From Micavibrio sp. UBA6145 (GTDB taxonomy: Bacteria > Pseudomonadota > Alphaproteobacteria > Micavibrionales > UBA1664), in the NCBI GenBank assembly GCA_002423205.1, contig DIUZ01000026.1:446452-510451 (forward strand): DNA of 64,000 nucleotides, in the 5' to 3' direction. Of this stretch, positions 49,083 through 57,847 are shown piece after piece. The translations under genes were made by a program, and so were the position numbers. The notes beneath the pieces were generated by a model. It did no database searches. It worked only from the letters and a program-made list of their open reading frames with translations, and had not been told where the DNA came from. Numbering within the stretch: position 1 is the stretch's first letter; each line of letters begins with the position of its first letter.

Positions 49083-52000
49083 TACAAACCCTCATCCTGC
49101 GTCAGAAGGGTTGTATTACCCCCTGCTGCGGTGGTGTCAATGCTGATGACCTTTTCCGTGGCAAAGGCGTGCAGATAATACGGTCCCCCCGCCTTGGGTC
49201 CCGTACCAGAAAGGCCCATGCCGCCAAACGGCTGGACGCCCACGACCGCGCCGATCATGCCGCGGTTGATATAGACGTTCCCCGCGCGGATGCCGCTGGC
49301 CAGTGCCCGCTGCGCCGACCACAGGCGCGAATGGATACCAAAGGTAAGGCCAAAGCCCTTGCGGTTGATGGCGTCCAGCAGATCGTCGCGCTCACCCGCC
49401 TTGTAGGTCAGGATATGCAGGACCGGGCCGAACACTTCGCGGTCCAGATCATCAACCGACCGCAGCTCCGCCGCCAGCGGCGCGCAGAAGTAACCGGTTT
49501 TCTCCAGCGTCTTGTTCATCGGCGTTTCTGCGATGATCCGTGCGCTGCCGCGCAGGCGCGATTTATGTTTCTGCACCATGCCAAGGGCCTCGCCGTCAAT
49601 CAGCGGGCCGATATCGGTGGATGAATCCGACGGGTCTCCTATGACAAGTTCGTCCATGGCCCCGGCGATCAATTCCATCACGGTGGGCGCAATGTCTTCC
49701 TGCACGCATAGCAGGCGCAGGGCGCTGCAACGCTGCCCCGCCGATGTGAACGCGCTCATGACGACATCGTCGACCACCTGTTCAGGTAGCGCCGACGAAT
49801 CCACGATCATCGCATTTAAGCCCCCCGTTTCCGCGATCAGCGGAATGATCGGTCCCGGCCGGTCGGCCAGCGATTTGTGAATGGCCTTGGCGGCTGCGTT
49901 AGAACCCGTAAACGCAACGCCGCAGACGCGGCGGTTCGACACCACCATTTCTCCTACGCGGCCATCGCCCTGTATCAGCGCGATGGCGTTATTGGGAATG
50001 CCGGCTTCCAGCATCAACTGCACCGCGCGCTGCGCGATGATCGGCGTCTGTTCCGCCGGTTTGGCGACCACCGTGTTGCCTGCGGCCAGTGCCGCCGCAA
50101 TCTGGCCGGTGAAAATTGCCAGCGGAAAATTCCACGGCGATATGCACACGAACGTCCCGCGTGCTTCAAGACGAATGGAATTCTGTTCACCCGTAGGACC
50201 GGGCAGAGTGGTGGCAACGCCGAACAAACGGCATGCCTGTACGGCGTAATAACGGCAAAAATCCACGGCCTCGCGGATTTCGGCAATGCCATCAGCCAGT
50301 GTTTTGCCCGCCTCGCGCGAACACAGACCAACGAATTCGTCGCGGTGCTCTTCCAGAAGATCGGCAAATTTTTCTAATGCGCTTGCCCGCTGGTCCGGGT
50401 GCGTGGTGCGCCATGCGCGCGCGCCTTCGGCCACGTTCTCAAATGCATCGGACACAATCTGCGCATCCGCGCCCCAGAATTTGCCGAAATTGGCGGCACT
50501 GTCTGCGGGCGGATGCATATCCTGCGCATAGGCACCGGTGCGCGGTTTGCCGTCGATGATCGAAAACGCCTCATATGTTTTACCGGCAACGGCTTTACGG
50601 GCGGCATCTTCCAGTGCTTTCAGCGCATCGCGCTCGGCAATATCGTAACCCGCACTGTTCTTGCGTTCGGGGTACAGATTGGCGGGCAGGGGGATTTTCC
50701 CGTGCATCGCGCCCTTGCTGGCCCTCGATGCTGCGACCGCATCTTCAATCAGTTTTTCGGTCGGGATGGTCTTGTCCGCGATCTTGTTCACGAACGATGA
50801 ATTGGCCCCGTTTTCAAGCAGGCGGCGCACCAGATACGCAAGCAGATCCTGATGCGGCCCCACCGGCGCGTAGACCGAACACGGTATATCCATGGACAGC
50901 AGCTGGCTGTGCAGGCCTTCGCCCATGCCGTACAGGCGCTGGAACGCGAACCCTTTTTTATCCTGGCCCGCCATATCAAGAATGGTCGCAGCCGTCGTCG
51001 CGTTATGCGTGCCGAACATCGGCGTTACAAATTTTCGGTTATCCAGCAGCATCTGTGCGCATGTCAGGTACGACAGATCCGTGTGCGCCTTGCGCGTAAA
51101 CACCGGGTAATCCACATGTCCGCCCACTTGTGCGCGTTTGATCTCGGTATCCCAGTACGCGCCCTTCACAAGACGTATGCCAAGACGGCGGTTCGTATTC
51201 GCAGCCCACTGGATCAGTTCGCGCGTCAGCACAACGCTGCGCTTGCTATACGCCTGCAGCGCCAGCCCAAAACCGTCCCAGTTCTTCAGGAACGGTGTCT
51301 GTAATGCCTTGTCGATAATCTGCAATGAAAGGGTCAGGCGTTCGGATTCTTCGGCATCGACCGTCAAATTCAGGCCCGCCTCCGATGCAAGGCGGCACAG
51401 TTCCGTCAGGCGCTCAGCCAGTTCATCCACGCAGCGCGCGGATTGCGATGCCTGATACCGCGGGTGCAGGGCGGAAAGCTTGACCGAAATGCCGTGGCGT
51501 CGTGCCGGGTCTTTTTCGCCGCCCGCAACAACCGCGCGGCCAAGAACCGAAATGGCATGCGTATACGACGTAAAATACCGCTCGGCACTCGCATTGTCGC
51601 GCGCGCCTTCGCCCAGCATGTCAAACGACCATGCAATCTGGCGCGGATATTCATTGGCTTTCGCAAGCGCCGATTCAATCGTCTCACCCATGACGAACGC
51701 CGAACCCAGCGTGCGCACACCCTCTACCGCGAATTTACGGATCACCGGCATGCCCATGCGCTTGGCCATGCCGCCCATGATGCCTTGCGCCATTTTCAGG
51801 CCCATGCCTGAAATTTTGCCGACCATGTCAGGCGCGGCACCAAACAGTTTTTCGAAATCGGCTTCGGACAGTTTGTCTTCCAGTATCGCCTCGACCGTCA
51901 GCGGGTCAGGAATACGAAGCAAGGCTTCGGCCAGCGCCATCAGCGCGATGCCCTCGCGGCTGCTTAGGGAGAAGCCTTCAACCAGGCTGTGAAGACGGCT

Positions 52001-52153
52001 TAAATTCTTGTGGCTGCGCGCGCCGTCGATCAATACGCGGGCCTGTTGTGCGATACGCACCTGTGCCCCCTGGTCGAGGACCAGGGTACGCAGCATCGTG
52101 TTCACACACTCCGCTTCGGGTTTGAATTTCCAGCTTGCAAATGTCTCGGCCAT
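49082..52153 (-). CDS. putA: Bifunctional proline dehydrogenase / L-glutamate gamma-semialdehyde dehydrogenase PutA
   Basis: Oxidises proline to glutamate with electrons to FAD and NAD. The 1023-residue protein lacks the N-terminal ribbon-helix-helix repressor domain. Residues ~1-~110 are the helical arm; ~150-450 the PRODH barrel (RHGISVKLSALHPRY, VDAEESERLTLSLQII, RLVKGAYWDTEIK, RLYGMGEGL); ~500-1000 the ALDH domain (ISPWNFPLAIFTGQ, VAFTGSN, AETGGLNAMIVDSSA, GQRCSALR with the catalytic Cys). Only 18 bp separate its start from xseA on the other strand; Met20 (52096) is an alternative start. Confidence 0.95.
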   Translation of the reverse strand: MAETFASWKFKPEAECVNTMLRTLVLDQGAQVRIAQQARVLIDGARSHKNLSRLHSLVEGFSLSSREGIALMALAEALLRIPDPLTVEAILEDKLSEADFEKLFGAAPDMVGKISGMGLKMAQGIMGGMAKRMGMPVIRKFAVEGVRTLGSAFVMGETIESALAKANEYPRQIAWSFDMLGEGARDNASAERYFTSYTHAISVLGRAVVAGGEKDPARRHGISVKLSALHPRYQASQSARCVDELAERLTELCRLASEAGLNLTVDAEESERLTLSLQIIDKALQTPFLKNWDGFGLALQAYSKRSVVLTRELIQWAANTNRRLGIRLVKGAYWDTEIKRAQVGGHVDYPVFTRKAHTDLSYLTCAQMLLDNRKFVTPMFGTHNATTAATILDMAGQDKKGFAFQRLYGMGEGLHSQLLSMDIPCSVYAPVGPHQDLLAYLVRRLLENGANSSFVNKIADKTIPTEKLIEDAVAASRASKGAMHGKIPLPANLYPERKNSAGYDIAERDALKALEDAARKAVAGKTYEAFSIIDGKPRTGAYAQDMHPPADSAANFGKFWGADAQIVSDAFENVAEGARAWRTTHPDQRASALEKFADLLEEHRDEFVGLCSREAGKTLADGIAEIREAVDFCRYYAVQACRLFGVATTLPGPTGEQNSIRLEARGTFVCISPWNFPLAIFTGQIAAALAAGNTVVAKPAEQTPIIAQRAVQLMLEAGIPNNAIALIQGDGRVGEMVVSNRRVCGVAFTGSNAAAKAIHKSLADRPGPIIPLIAETGGLNAMIVDSSALPEQVVDDVVMSAFTSAGQRCSALRLLCVQEDIAPTVMELIAGAMDELVIGDPSDSSTDIGPLIDGEALGMVQKHKSRLRGSARIIAETPMNKTLEKTGYFCAPLAAELRSVDDLDREVFGPVLHILTYKAGERDDLLDAINRKGFGLTFGIHSRLWSAQRALASGIRAGNVYINRGMIGAVVGVQPFGGMGLSGTGPKAGGPYYLHAFATEKVISIDTTAAGGNTTLLTQDEGL

Positions 52154-52171
52154 GACTGTTATTCTAAGGTT

Positions 52172-53503
52172 ATGAGTGACTTGTTCAATGCTGCCCCTGC
52201 AATTACCAACATCCCTGAGCTGTCGGTCTCCGAACTCTCAGGCGCGGTCAAACGCACGGTCGAGGATGCCTTCGGCTATGTCCGGGTGCGGGGGGAAATT
52301 TCCAAAGTCACTTTGGCCAAATCCGGCCATTTATACACCACCCTCAAGGATGAAAACGCCGCCCTCGAGGCCGTGGCCTGGAAGGCGACGGTCCAAAGAC
52401 TCTCCATAAGACCGGTCGAGGGGATGGAGGTTGTGGCCACGGGCCGCCTGACCACCTATCCCGGCCGCTCCAATTACCAGTTGATCATCGAATCGCTTGA
52501 ACTGGCCGGGCAGGGCGCAATCCTTAAGATGCTGGAGGACCGGAAGAAGAAACTGGCCGCCGAAGGCCTGTTCGACCCGGCCCTGAAGAAATCCCTGCCC
52601 TTCGCCCCGCGCACCATCGGTGTCGTGACATCGCCCACCGGCGCGGTCATCCGCGACATTCTGCACCGCCTGTCCGACCGCTTCCCGGTCCATGTGCTGG
52701 TCTGGCCCGTCAACGTGCAGGGCCAGACCGCCGCCGCCGAAGTGGTGCGCGGGATCGAAGGTTTCAACAACATGGACCCGGAAAACGGAATCGGCCCGCC
52801 CGACCTGATCATCGTGGCACGTGGCGGCGGCTCCATCGAAGACCTGATGCCGTTTAACGAAGAATCCGTCGTACGCGCCGCTGCTGAAAGCGTGATCCCC
52901 TTGATTTCCGCCGTCGGCCACGAAACCGACATCACCCTGATCGACTTCGCCGCCGATGTCCGCGCACCCACGCCCACCGCCGCCGCCGAAATGGCCGTGC
53001 CGGTACGCGAAGACATGATCGCGCAGGTGCGCGACTGGGCGCACCGCATGTTCCAGTGCACGCTGGCCGTCATCAAACACGCGCAGCGCGATATCGACCA
53101 TGCATCGCGTGTCCTAAGCAACGCCGACCGCGTGCTGGAAGCGCCGATACAGCGTGTCGACCGCGCAGGCCTTCAGCTAGACCGTGCCTTCGAAAAACAT
53201 TTAAACGCGGCTGAAAAACGCCTCATGCGCATTTCCCTGCGCACGCCGGTGGATGCCGTCAACGCCATGGGCCTGCGCCTTGCCAACGTCGCCCAGCGCC
53301 TGAAAATCGATCTGAAACCCTATGAGAAAAACGTGGCTGCCCTTGGCCGCACGCTCGATACACTGTCCTACCGCAACACGCTCGCCCGCGGCTTCGCCGT
53401 CGTGCGCGACGCACGGGGCAATCTGATTTCATCAAAAGAAAATGCAAAAGGCGATGTGACCATCACCTTCAATGACGGTGATAAAAAGGCCCGGATATCC
53501 TAA
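52172..53503 (+). CDS. xseA: Exodeoxyribonuclease VII large subunit
   Basis: Degrades single-stranded DNA with XseB. From ATG 52172, 443 residues: OB domain (YVRVRGEISKVTLAKSGHLY, ~20-115), then the catalytic core GVVTSPTGAVIRDILHRL and PDLIIVARGGGSIEDLMPFNEE, ISAVGHETDITLIDFAADVRAPTPTAAAE, and a coiled-coil stretch before the end domain NTLARGFAVVRDA. The frame opens at 52010 but homology starts at 52172. It overlaps the convergent epimerase gene by four bases. Confidence 0.95.
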   Translation: MSDLFNAAPAITNIPELSVSELSGAVKRTVEDAFGYVRVRGEISKVTLAKSGHLYTTLKDENAALEAVAWKATVQRLSIRPVEGMEVVATGRLTTYPGRSNYQLIIESLELAGQGAILKMLEDRKKKLAAEGLFDPALKKSLPFAPRTIGVVTSPTGAVIRDILHRLSDRFPVHVLVWPVNVQGQTAAAEVVRGIEGFNNMDPENGIGPPDLIIVARGGGSIEDLMPFNEESVVRAAAESVIPLISAVGHETDITLIDFAADVRAPTPTAAAEMAVPVREDMIAQVRDWAHRMFQCTLAVIKHAQRDIDHASRVLSNADRVLEAPIQRVDRAGLQLDRAFEKHLNAAEKRLMRISLRTPVDAVNAMGLRLANVAQRLKIDLKPYEKNVAALGRTLDTLSYRNTLARGFAVVRDARGNLISSKENAKGDVTITFNDGDKKARIS

Positions 53504-54438
53504 GCGCCGCCGCCGTCGTGACGGCGGAAGAATTCCATCGGCATGCGGTGTTCGCGCTCGGCCTCGTCGCACGCTTCAAGCCCGGTGCTGAAATCAGGGT
53601 AGATCAGCTTCACGCCCAGCTCGTTCTTGATGCGGTCGTTTTTGACGCGCTTGTTATCAAGATAAAAGCTGCGCGCGATCGGGGCCTGGTCGACCTCGTC
53701 GAACGAGATCAGCGGCGGAACCGGAAGACCCAGAATTTCGCACGCCCGCGCAATCAGCGCATGGCTCGGCGCGGGCAGGTCGTCCGCCACGTTATAGGAA
53801 CGCCCCGGATTGGGCTGGCCCATCGACGCGATCAGCGTCTGGACGATATCGTCGATATGCACGCGGTTAAATGCATGGCCCGGCTTGTCGATGCGGCGTG
53901 AGTGACCGGCGCGTACCGCGTCCAGCGCACTGCGCCCGGGGCCGTAAATACCGGCAAGGCGGAAAACATGCACCGGCAGGCGCGATGATGCATACGCTGT
54001 CAGCCACTGCGCCTCGGCCAGCGCCCGGCGGCTGCCGCGTTTATTGGTCGGGCGCTGTTCGGAATCTTCATCCACCCAGCCGCCGTCGCGGTCCCCGTAA
54101 ACGGAAGTCGACGACAAAAGACCGGCCCATTTGATCGTGTCGATCTGTTCCATGTCTTCGGCGTGAAAGGTAAAGGCGGGATCACCGTTATCGGTCGGCG
54201 GCACTGACATCAAAACATGCGTGGTGCCGTCCAGCGCCATGAACGGATCGTCCAGCGGATGGTCGTCGTCGAACAGGAACATCTGGATGCCCTGCGCCCG
54301 CAGCGCGCGCAGTTTTTCAAGATCGCGCGTGGTCCCGGCGATCTGCCATGACGGATCGGATTTTTTAAGGGTTTCCGCCAGCGCCTGCGCGACATAGCCA
54401 TAGCCGAAACAGAATAGTTTTTTACGCGCTTCTGACAT
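53500..54438 (-). CDS. NAD-dependent epimerase/dehydratase-family (SDR) protein, YeeZ-like
   Basis: A 312-residue extended SDR. FCFGYGYVAQALAETL is the nucleotide-binding GxGxxA-type loop, GLLSSTSVYGDRDG carries the catalytic Ser region and Tyr, LRLAGIYGPGRSALD is the family block, and FNRVHIDDIVQTLIASM is typical of YeeZ. Substrate unknown. The stop codon overlaps xseA by 4 bp. The GST gene lies just upstream, so both may be co-transcribed. Confidence 0.85.
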   Translation of the reverse strand: MSEARKKLFCFGYGYVAQALAETLKKSDPSWQIAGTTRDLEKLRALRAQGIQMFLFDDDHPLDDPFMALDGTTHVLMSVPPTDNGDPAFTFHAEDMEQIDTIKWAGLLSSTSVYGDRDGGWVDEDSEQRPTNKRGSRRALAEAQWLTAYASSRLPVHVFRLAGIYGPGRSALDAVRAGHSRRIDKPGHAFNRVHIDDIVQTLIASMGQPNPGRSYNVADDLPAPSHALIARACEILGLPVPPLISFDEVDQAPIARSFYLDNKRVKNDRIKNELGVKLIYPDFSTGLEACDEAEREHRMPMEFFRRHDGGGA

Positions 54439-54440
54439 GA

Positions 54441-55109
54441 TCAGAATTCCAGCTTCGAATAATGCGGGACGGGCGCAAAACCCGGTACCATGTCTTCAAG
54501 CAGGGGGCGGAAACTGGGCCGCGCCTTCATGCGCGCATACCATGCCTTGGCCCCCGGATGCTCATCCCACGGCACATCACCAATATAGTCGATGGCCGAC
54601 AGGTGACCAGCGGCACAGATATCGGCCAGCGAAAAACGGTCGCCCGCAAGCCAGCGGCGTTTTTCCATCAGGTATGAAATGTAATCGAGGTGGTAATGAA
54701 TATTGGCGTGTCCCGCGCGGATCGACGGGCCATGCGGTTCGCCCAGTTTCAAAAACCGCTTCATGATTTTTTCGCCGACAAGGTTGTCGGTAACCTCGCG
54801 GTTGAATTTGACGTCGAACCATCCGACTAGGCGGCGCGTCTCCGCGCGCTGCAACGCATCGGGGCCAAGAAGCGAGGTGTGATCGTAGACTTCTTCAAGG
54901 TATTCGCAGATGACATTGGAATTGGACAGGACCGTGCCGTCCTCTTCGACCATGACGGGCACGTCACCGGCCGGGTTGATGGCCAGGAATTCGGTGCGGC
55001 GTTCCCAGATCTTTTCGACCTTCAGCTGAAAATCCAGCCCCTTTTCCGAAAGGGCCACACGGACCTTGCGTGAAAACGGGTGAAGCCACAAATGGTACAG
55101 GGTTCGCAT
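54441..55109 (-). CDS. Glutathione S-transferase family protein
   Basis: 222 residues from ATG 55109 (ATG 55127 adds six residues). The thioredoxin-like N-domain shows LYHLWLHPFSRKVRVALSEKG (as parts), with the Ser typical of the bacterial class, and GDVPVMVEEDG with the cis-Pro, then SNSNVICEYLEE. The helical C-domain has the folding motif RFSLADICAAGHL. Role unknown; the epimerase starts 2 bp after it. Confidence 0.88.
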   Translation of the reverse strand: MRTLYHLWLHPFSRKVRVALSEKGLDFQLKVEKIWERRTEFLAINPAGDVPVMVEEDGTVLSNSNVICEYLEEVYDHTSLLGPDALQRAETRRLVGWFDVKFNREVTDNLVGEKIMKRFLKLGEPHGPSIRAGHANIHYHLDYISYLMEKRRWLAGDRFSLADICAAGHLSAIDYIGDVPWDEHPGAKAWYARMKARPSFRPLLEDMVPGFAPVPHYSKLEF

Positions 55110-55174
55110 GCCCGCATCATACCGCAAACCGGTTGTGCATGATAGGGGCTAACACATTGGCCCGGCGTAGTTAT

Positions 55175-56305
55175 TTACTTCGGCGCTGCCGCAACCATGG
55201 TCAGGTCGATGGACACAACCACGGCGTCGCCAACCATGCTGGGGTCAGCCCACTGGCCGCCGCCAACGCCGAAATCCAGCCGTTTCAGGGTGGTCGACCC
55301 CACGCAATGCGCGGTTTTAACCCCGTCTTTTTCGGTGATCGTCATGGTAAAGGGCAGGTCCAGCGGCTTTTCAATCCCGCGCAGGCGCAGGATACCCGTT
55401 GCCAGATAGCCATTGCCGTCCTTTCCGGATTTTTCAAACTTGGAAATCGTATAGGCGGCCGTCGGCATGGTCGCGATGTCGAACCAGTCAGGCCCTTTTA
55501 CCGACCCATCACGTTCCCCGTTCTTGGAATCAAAACTGCCCAGATCAATGATGATCTTGGCGTTTCCGGTTTCCGGCTTGGCCGGGTCCAGCACCACGAG
55601 TCCGTCAAACCCGGTGAAACGGCCATCAAACGCGCTGCCTTCCTGCGTCGCCTGAATGGTCAGGGTGCTTTTGGCGCGGTCGATGGTCCAGTTCGGGAAC
55701 TGCGAAGTCTGCTGCGCCATGGCGGGCGTGGCCGCCATCAGGAACAGGACGATGGCCGGTTTCATGAACGGCACCATGCGGCGCAGGGTCGAATCCTTGT
55801 CGATGACCAGATGCTTTATTACCCCTGCGACATGCAGGCCGATGAAAACCCAAAGCAGCGTGGCAATCGTTTCATGCGCATATTCCATGGCATCGCGGAA
55901 ATTCTGGTCCGGCACGGTGATCTTGGGGACCGAGAAAAACCCGTACCAGTTGATCGTGGAATTGGCCGCCGAGGTCAGCGCCCAGCCCGAAAGCGGCATG
56001 CCGATCATCAGCGCATAGAAACCCCAGTGCACGAAGGTGGACAGCCAGTGTTCATGCGCCGGATGGTTCAGGTCGCGCGGCAGGTTCCAGTTGATCAGCT
56101 TCCAGATCAGGCGCAGGACAACCAGCGCCAGAATGGTAATGCCCGTGGCCTTGTGAATGCTGTAGACCCAGAATTTATCCGGTCCGTTGGGAATGTCGCC
56201 CATGATTGTCCCCATCACCAGCATGCCCAGGATCAGGATGCCGATCGTCCAGTGGAAAAAGCGCGCCACCGCGCCGTAACGCTCAACACTGTTGGTCCAT
56301 TGCAT
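55175..56305 (-). CDS. Cytochrome b561 fused to a YceI domain
   Basis: 376 residues. Residues 1-~175 are a four-helix diheme cytochrome b561: RFFHWTIGILILGM (His18), SIHKATGITIL (His51), HWGFYALMIGMPLSGW and HETIATLLWVFIGLHVAG (His residues 144 and 158). Residues ~195-376 are a YceI lipocalin-like domain (WTIDRAKSTLTI, IIDLGSFDSKNG, GILRLRGIEKPLDLPF). At the junction, Met181 begins MKPAIVLFLMAATPAMAQQ, which looks like a full signal peptide and could be an internal start. In E. coli yceJ and yceI are separate neighbours. Confidence 0.88.
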   Translation of the reverse strand: MQWTNSVERYGAVARFFHWTIGILILGMLVMGTIMGDIPNGPDKFWVYSIHKATGITILALVVLRLIWKLINWNLPRDLNHPAHEHWLSTFVHWGFYALMIGMPLSGWALTSAANSTINWYGFFSVPKITVPDQNFRDAMEYAHETIATLLWVFIGLHVAGVIKHLVIDKDSTLRRMVPFMKPAIVLFLMAATPAMAQQTSQFPNWTIDRAKSTLTIQATQEGSAFDGRFTGFDGLVVLDPAKPETGNAKIIIDLGSFDSKNGERDGSVKGPDWFDIATMPTAAYTISKFEKSGKDGNGYLATGILRLRGIEKPLDLPFTMTITEKDGVKTAHCVGSTTLKRLDFGVGGGQWADPSMVGDAVVVSIDLTMVAAAPK

Positions 56306-56316
56306 GTGAAATCTCC

Positions 56317-57150
56317 TTAATACGGTTTCGGCAGGATGATGGTGTTATCAATATACTTATTAAGATCGCGGCGCAGATGCTTTTCAAGCGTGCCGTCAGC
56401 GTTCATTTCAAAAATCGCGACATCCATCATGTTTTTAAGGCGCATGTCGTCAATGCCAACGCCCAGTACGATGGGCACCACTGTAATCGGGTGTTCAGGT
56501 GCGGCAATCTTCAGGACATTGCCGTTGGCCTTGTTGAAATTGTCGACCACAACCGGGCTGCATGTCGCAATCGCGTCGTATTTTTTGGCAACGATCCCCT
56601 GCAACGCTTCACCGAACGACATGTTCGCCGGTATCGCCGCCATCCTGGCCAGCGGGAAAATCTGTCTCGGTGTCTGGTACGATACATCGCCGTCATACCC
56701 GGCGAATGTGACACTGGCCGCGTTTAATGCGTCCGTGGTTTTGTCATACGCGGTGGTGTCGGCGCGCACGCACGGGTAAACCTTGCTCTTATACAGCGGC
56801 GCGGTGAATGCCATGGCACCTGCGCGCGCCGGCGTCTGCCACAGCAAACCGCAAAACGCGTCGTAACGGCCTGATGCAAGCCCGGCGGCAATCTCGCCGT
56901 ATCCGGCTTCTTCATTCCATTCCACCTTTACGCCCAGTCGTTCGCCGATGTCGTTGGTGATGGTGTAAATGGGGCCGTCGATTTTTTTGGTCGCGGGGTC
57001 GACCGTGATGTACGGGGGCAGGGCGTTATACGCACACCGCAACGTGCGCGTTTTCATCACGCGCTCATACCCTGATAAAGCAACATCCTCGGCCTGTGCA
57101 TGCGACAGGCCGAGGATGAGAAAACCAAGCGCGAAAAGCGCAGATTTCAT
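56317..57150 (-). CDS. Periplasmic solute-binding protein, family 3
   Basis: 277 residues with a signal peptide (MKSALFALGFLILGLSHAQA) and the two-lobe SBP_bac_3 pattern: RTLRCAYNALPPYITVDP, ITNDIGERLGVKVEWNEEAG, LASGRYDAFCGLL, FTAPLYKSKVYPCVR and FEMNADGTLEKHLRRD. No permease or ATPase is near. It lies between the two YceI-containing genes; start overlaps the stop of the upstream YceI gene by one base. Ligand unknown. Confidence 0.85.
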   Translation of the reverse strand: MKSALFALGFLILGLSHAQAEDVALSGYERVMKTRTLRCAYNALPPYITVDPATKKIDGPIYTITNDIGERLGVKVEWNEEAGYGEIAAGLASGRYDAFCGLLWQTPARAGAMAFTAPLYKSKVYPCVRADTTAYDKTTDALNAASVTFAGYDGDVSYQTPRQIFPLARMAAIPANMSFGEALQGIVAKKYDAIATCSPVVVDNFNKANGNVLKIAAPEHPITVVPIVLGVGIDDMRLKNMMDVAIFEMNADGTLEKHLRRDLNKYIDNTIILPKPY

Positions 57151-57737
57151 TATTTTGCTGCCACGACTTCTTCGGCTTCGACCGTGATCATCAGTTTGAC
57201 GTCATCGCCGACAGCCGGGATGGAACCGCTCATGCCCCATTCGGAACGTTTGATGGTTCCGGCAAGGTCAAAGCCGCATTGCGGTTTCTGGCTCATCAGG
57301 TTCGGACCGCATTTGTTCAGTGTGACGTCCAGCGTTACCGGCTTGGTTACGCCCAGCAGGGTCAAATCGCCCGTCATCTTGGCGTGGCTTGCGTCAACCG
57401 GTTCGATCTTCGTGCTCTTGAAAGTCATGGTGGGGAATTTTGCGGTGTTGAAGAAGTCGGCGCTCTTCAGGTGTTCGTCCCACTTGGCCATGTCCATGTT
57501 CAGTGAATCGGTTTTGATGGTGATATTGGCGCTGGATGCGGCCGGGTTGGCAGCGTCGTACGTGATGCCGCCGTCAAAATCCAGGAACTTGCCGTTTGAA
57601 TTCGAAAAACCCATATGGTTCACGAAGAACAGGATCTGTGTATGTGCCTTATCAAAGGTGTAGTTCTTCGGCTCGGCCACGGCGGGCGAGGCGACGGCAA
57701 AGGTCAAGGCAGCAGCAAGCAGGAAACGACGAAACAT
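57150..57737 (-). CDS. Periplasmic YceI-family lipid-binding protein
   Basis: 195 residues with signal peptide (RRFLLAAALTFAVASPAVA). The mature YceI fold is seen in YTFDKAHTQILFFVNHMGFS, SLNMDMAKWDEHLKSADFFN, FKSTKIEPVD and TGDLTLLGVTKPVTLDV. YceI proteins bind isoprenoid-like lipids. First gene of the YceI, solute-binding protein, b561-YceI operon; AAAGGGG lies before its start. Confidence 0.92.
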   Translation of the reverse strand: MFRRFLLAAALTFAVASPAVAEPKNYTFDKAHTQILFFVNHMGFSNSNGKFLDFDGGITYDAANPAASSANITIKTDSLNMDMAKWDEHLKSADFFNTAKFPTMTFKSTKIEPVDASHAKMTGDLTLLGVTKPVTLDVTLNKCGPNLMSQKPQCGFDLAGTIKRSEWGMSGSIPAVGDDVKLMITVEAEEVVAAK

Positions 57738-57795
57738 TTTTGGAAACCCCTTTTTGAGTGTGAGATCAATCTAGGCGCTAAACCAAAACACGCAA

Positions 57796-57811
57796 GGCCC
57801 CTTGCGGGGCC
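57796..57811 (-). terminator. Hairpin after guaB
   Basis: GGCCCC (57796-57801), loop TTGC, GGGGCC (57806-57811); on the minus strand it is followed by TTGCGTGTTTTGG, a broken T run. It lies between the guaB stop and the next gene on the same strand, so it is probably a weak terminator. Confidence 0.5.
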
Positions 57812-57847
57812 CTGCGACACTTTTAATTTTCTTTCCCTAAAACCGTC

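Noticed and set aside
55070..56320. 416-codon plus-strand open frame opposite the b561-YceI gene
   Set aside because: The minus frame has heme His residues, membrane helices and YceI motifs; the plus frame has none.
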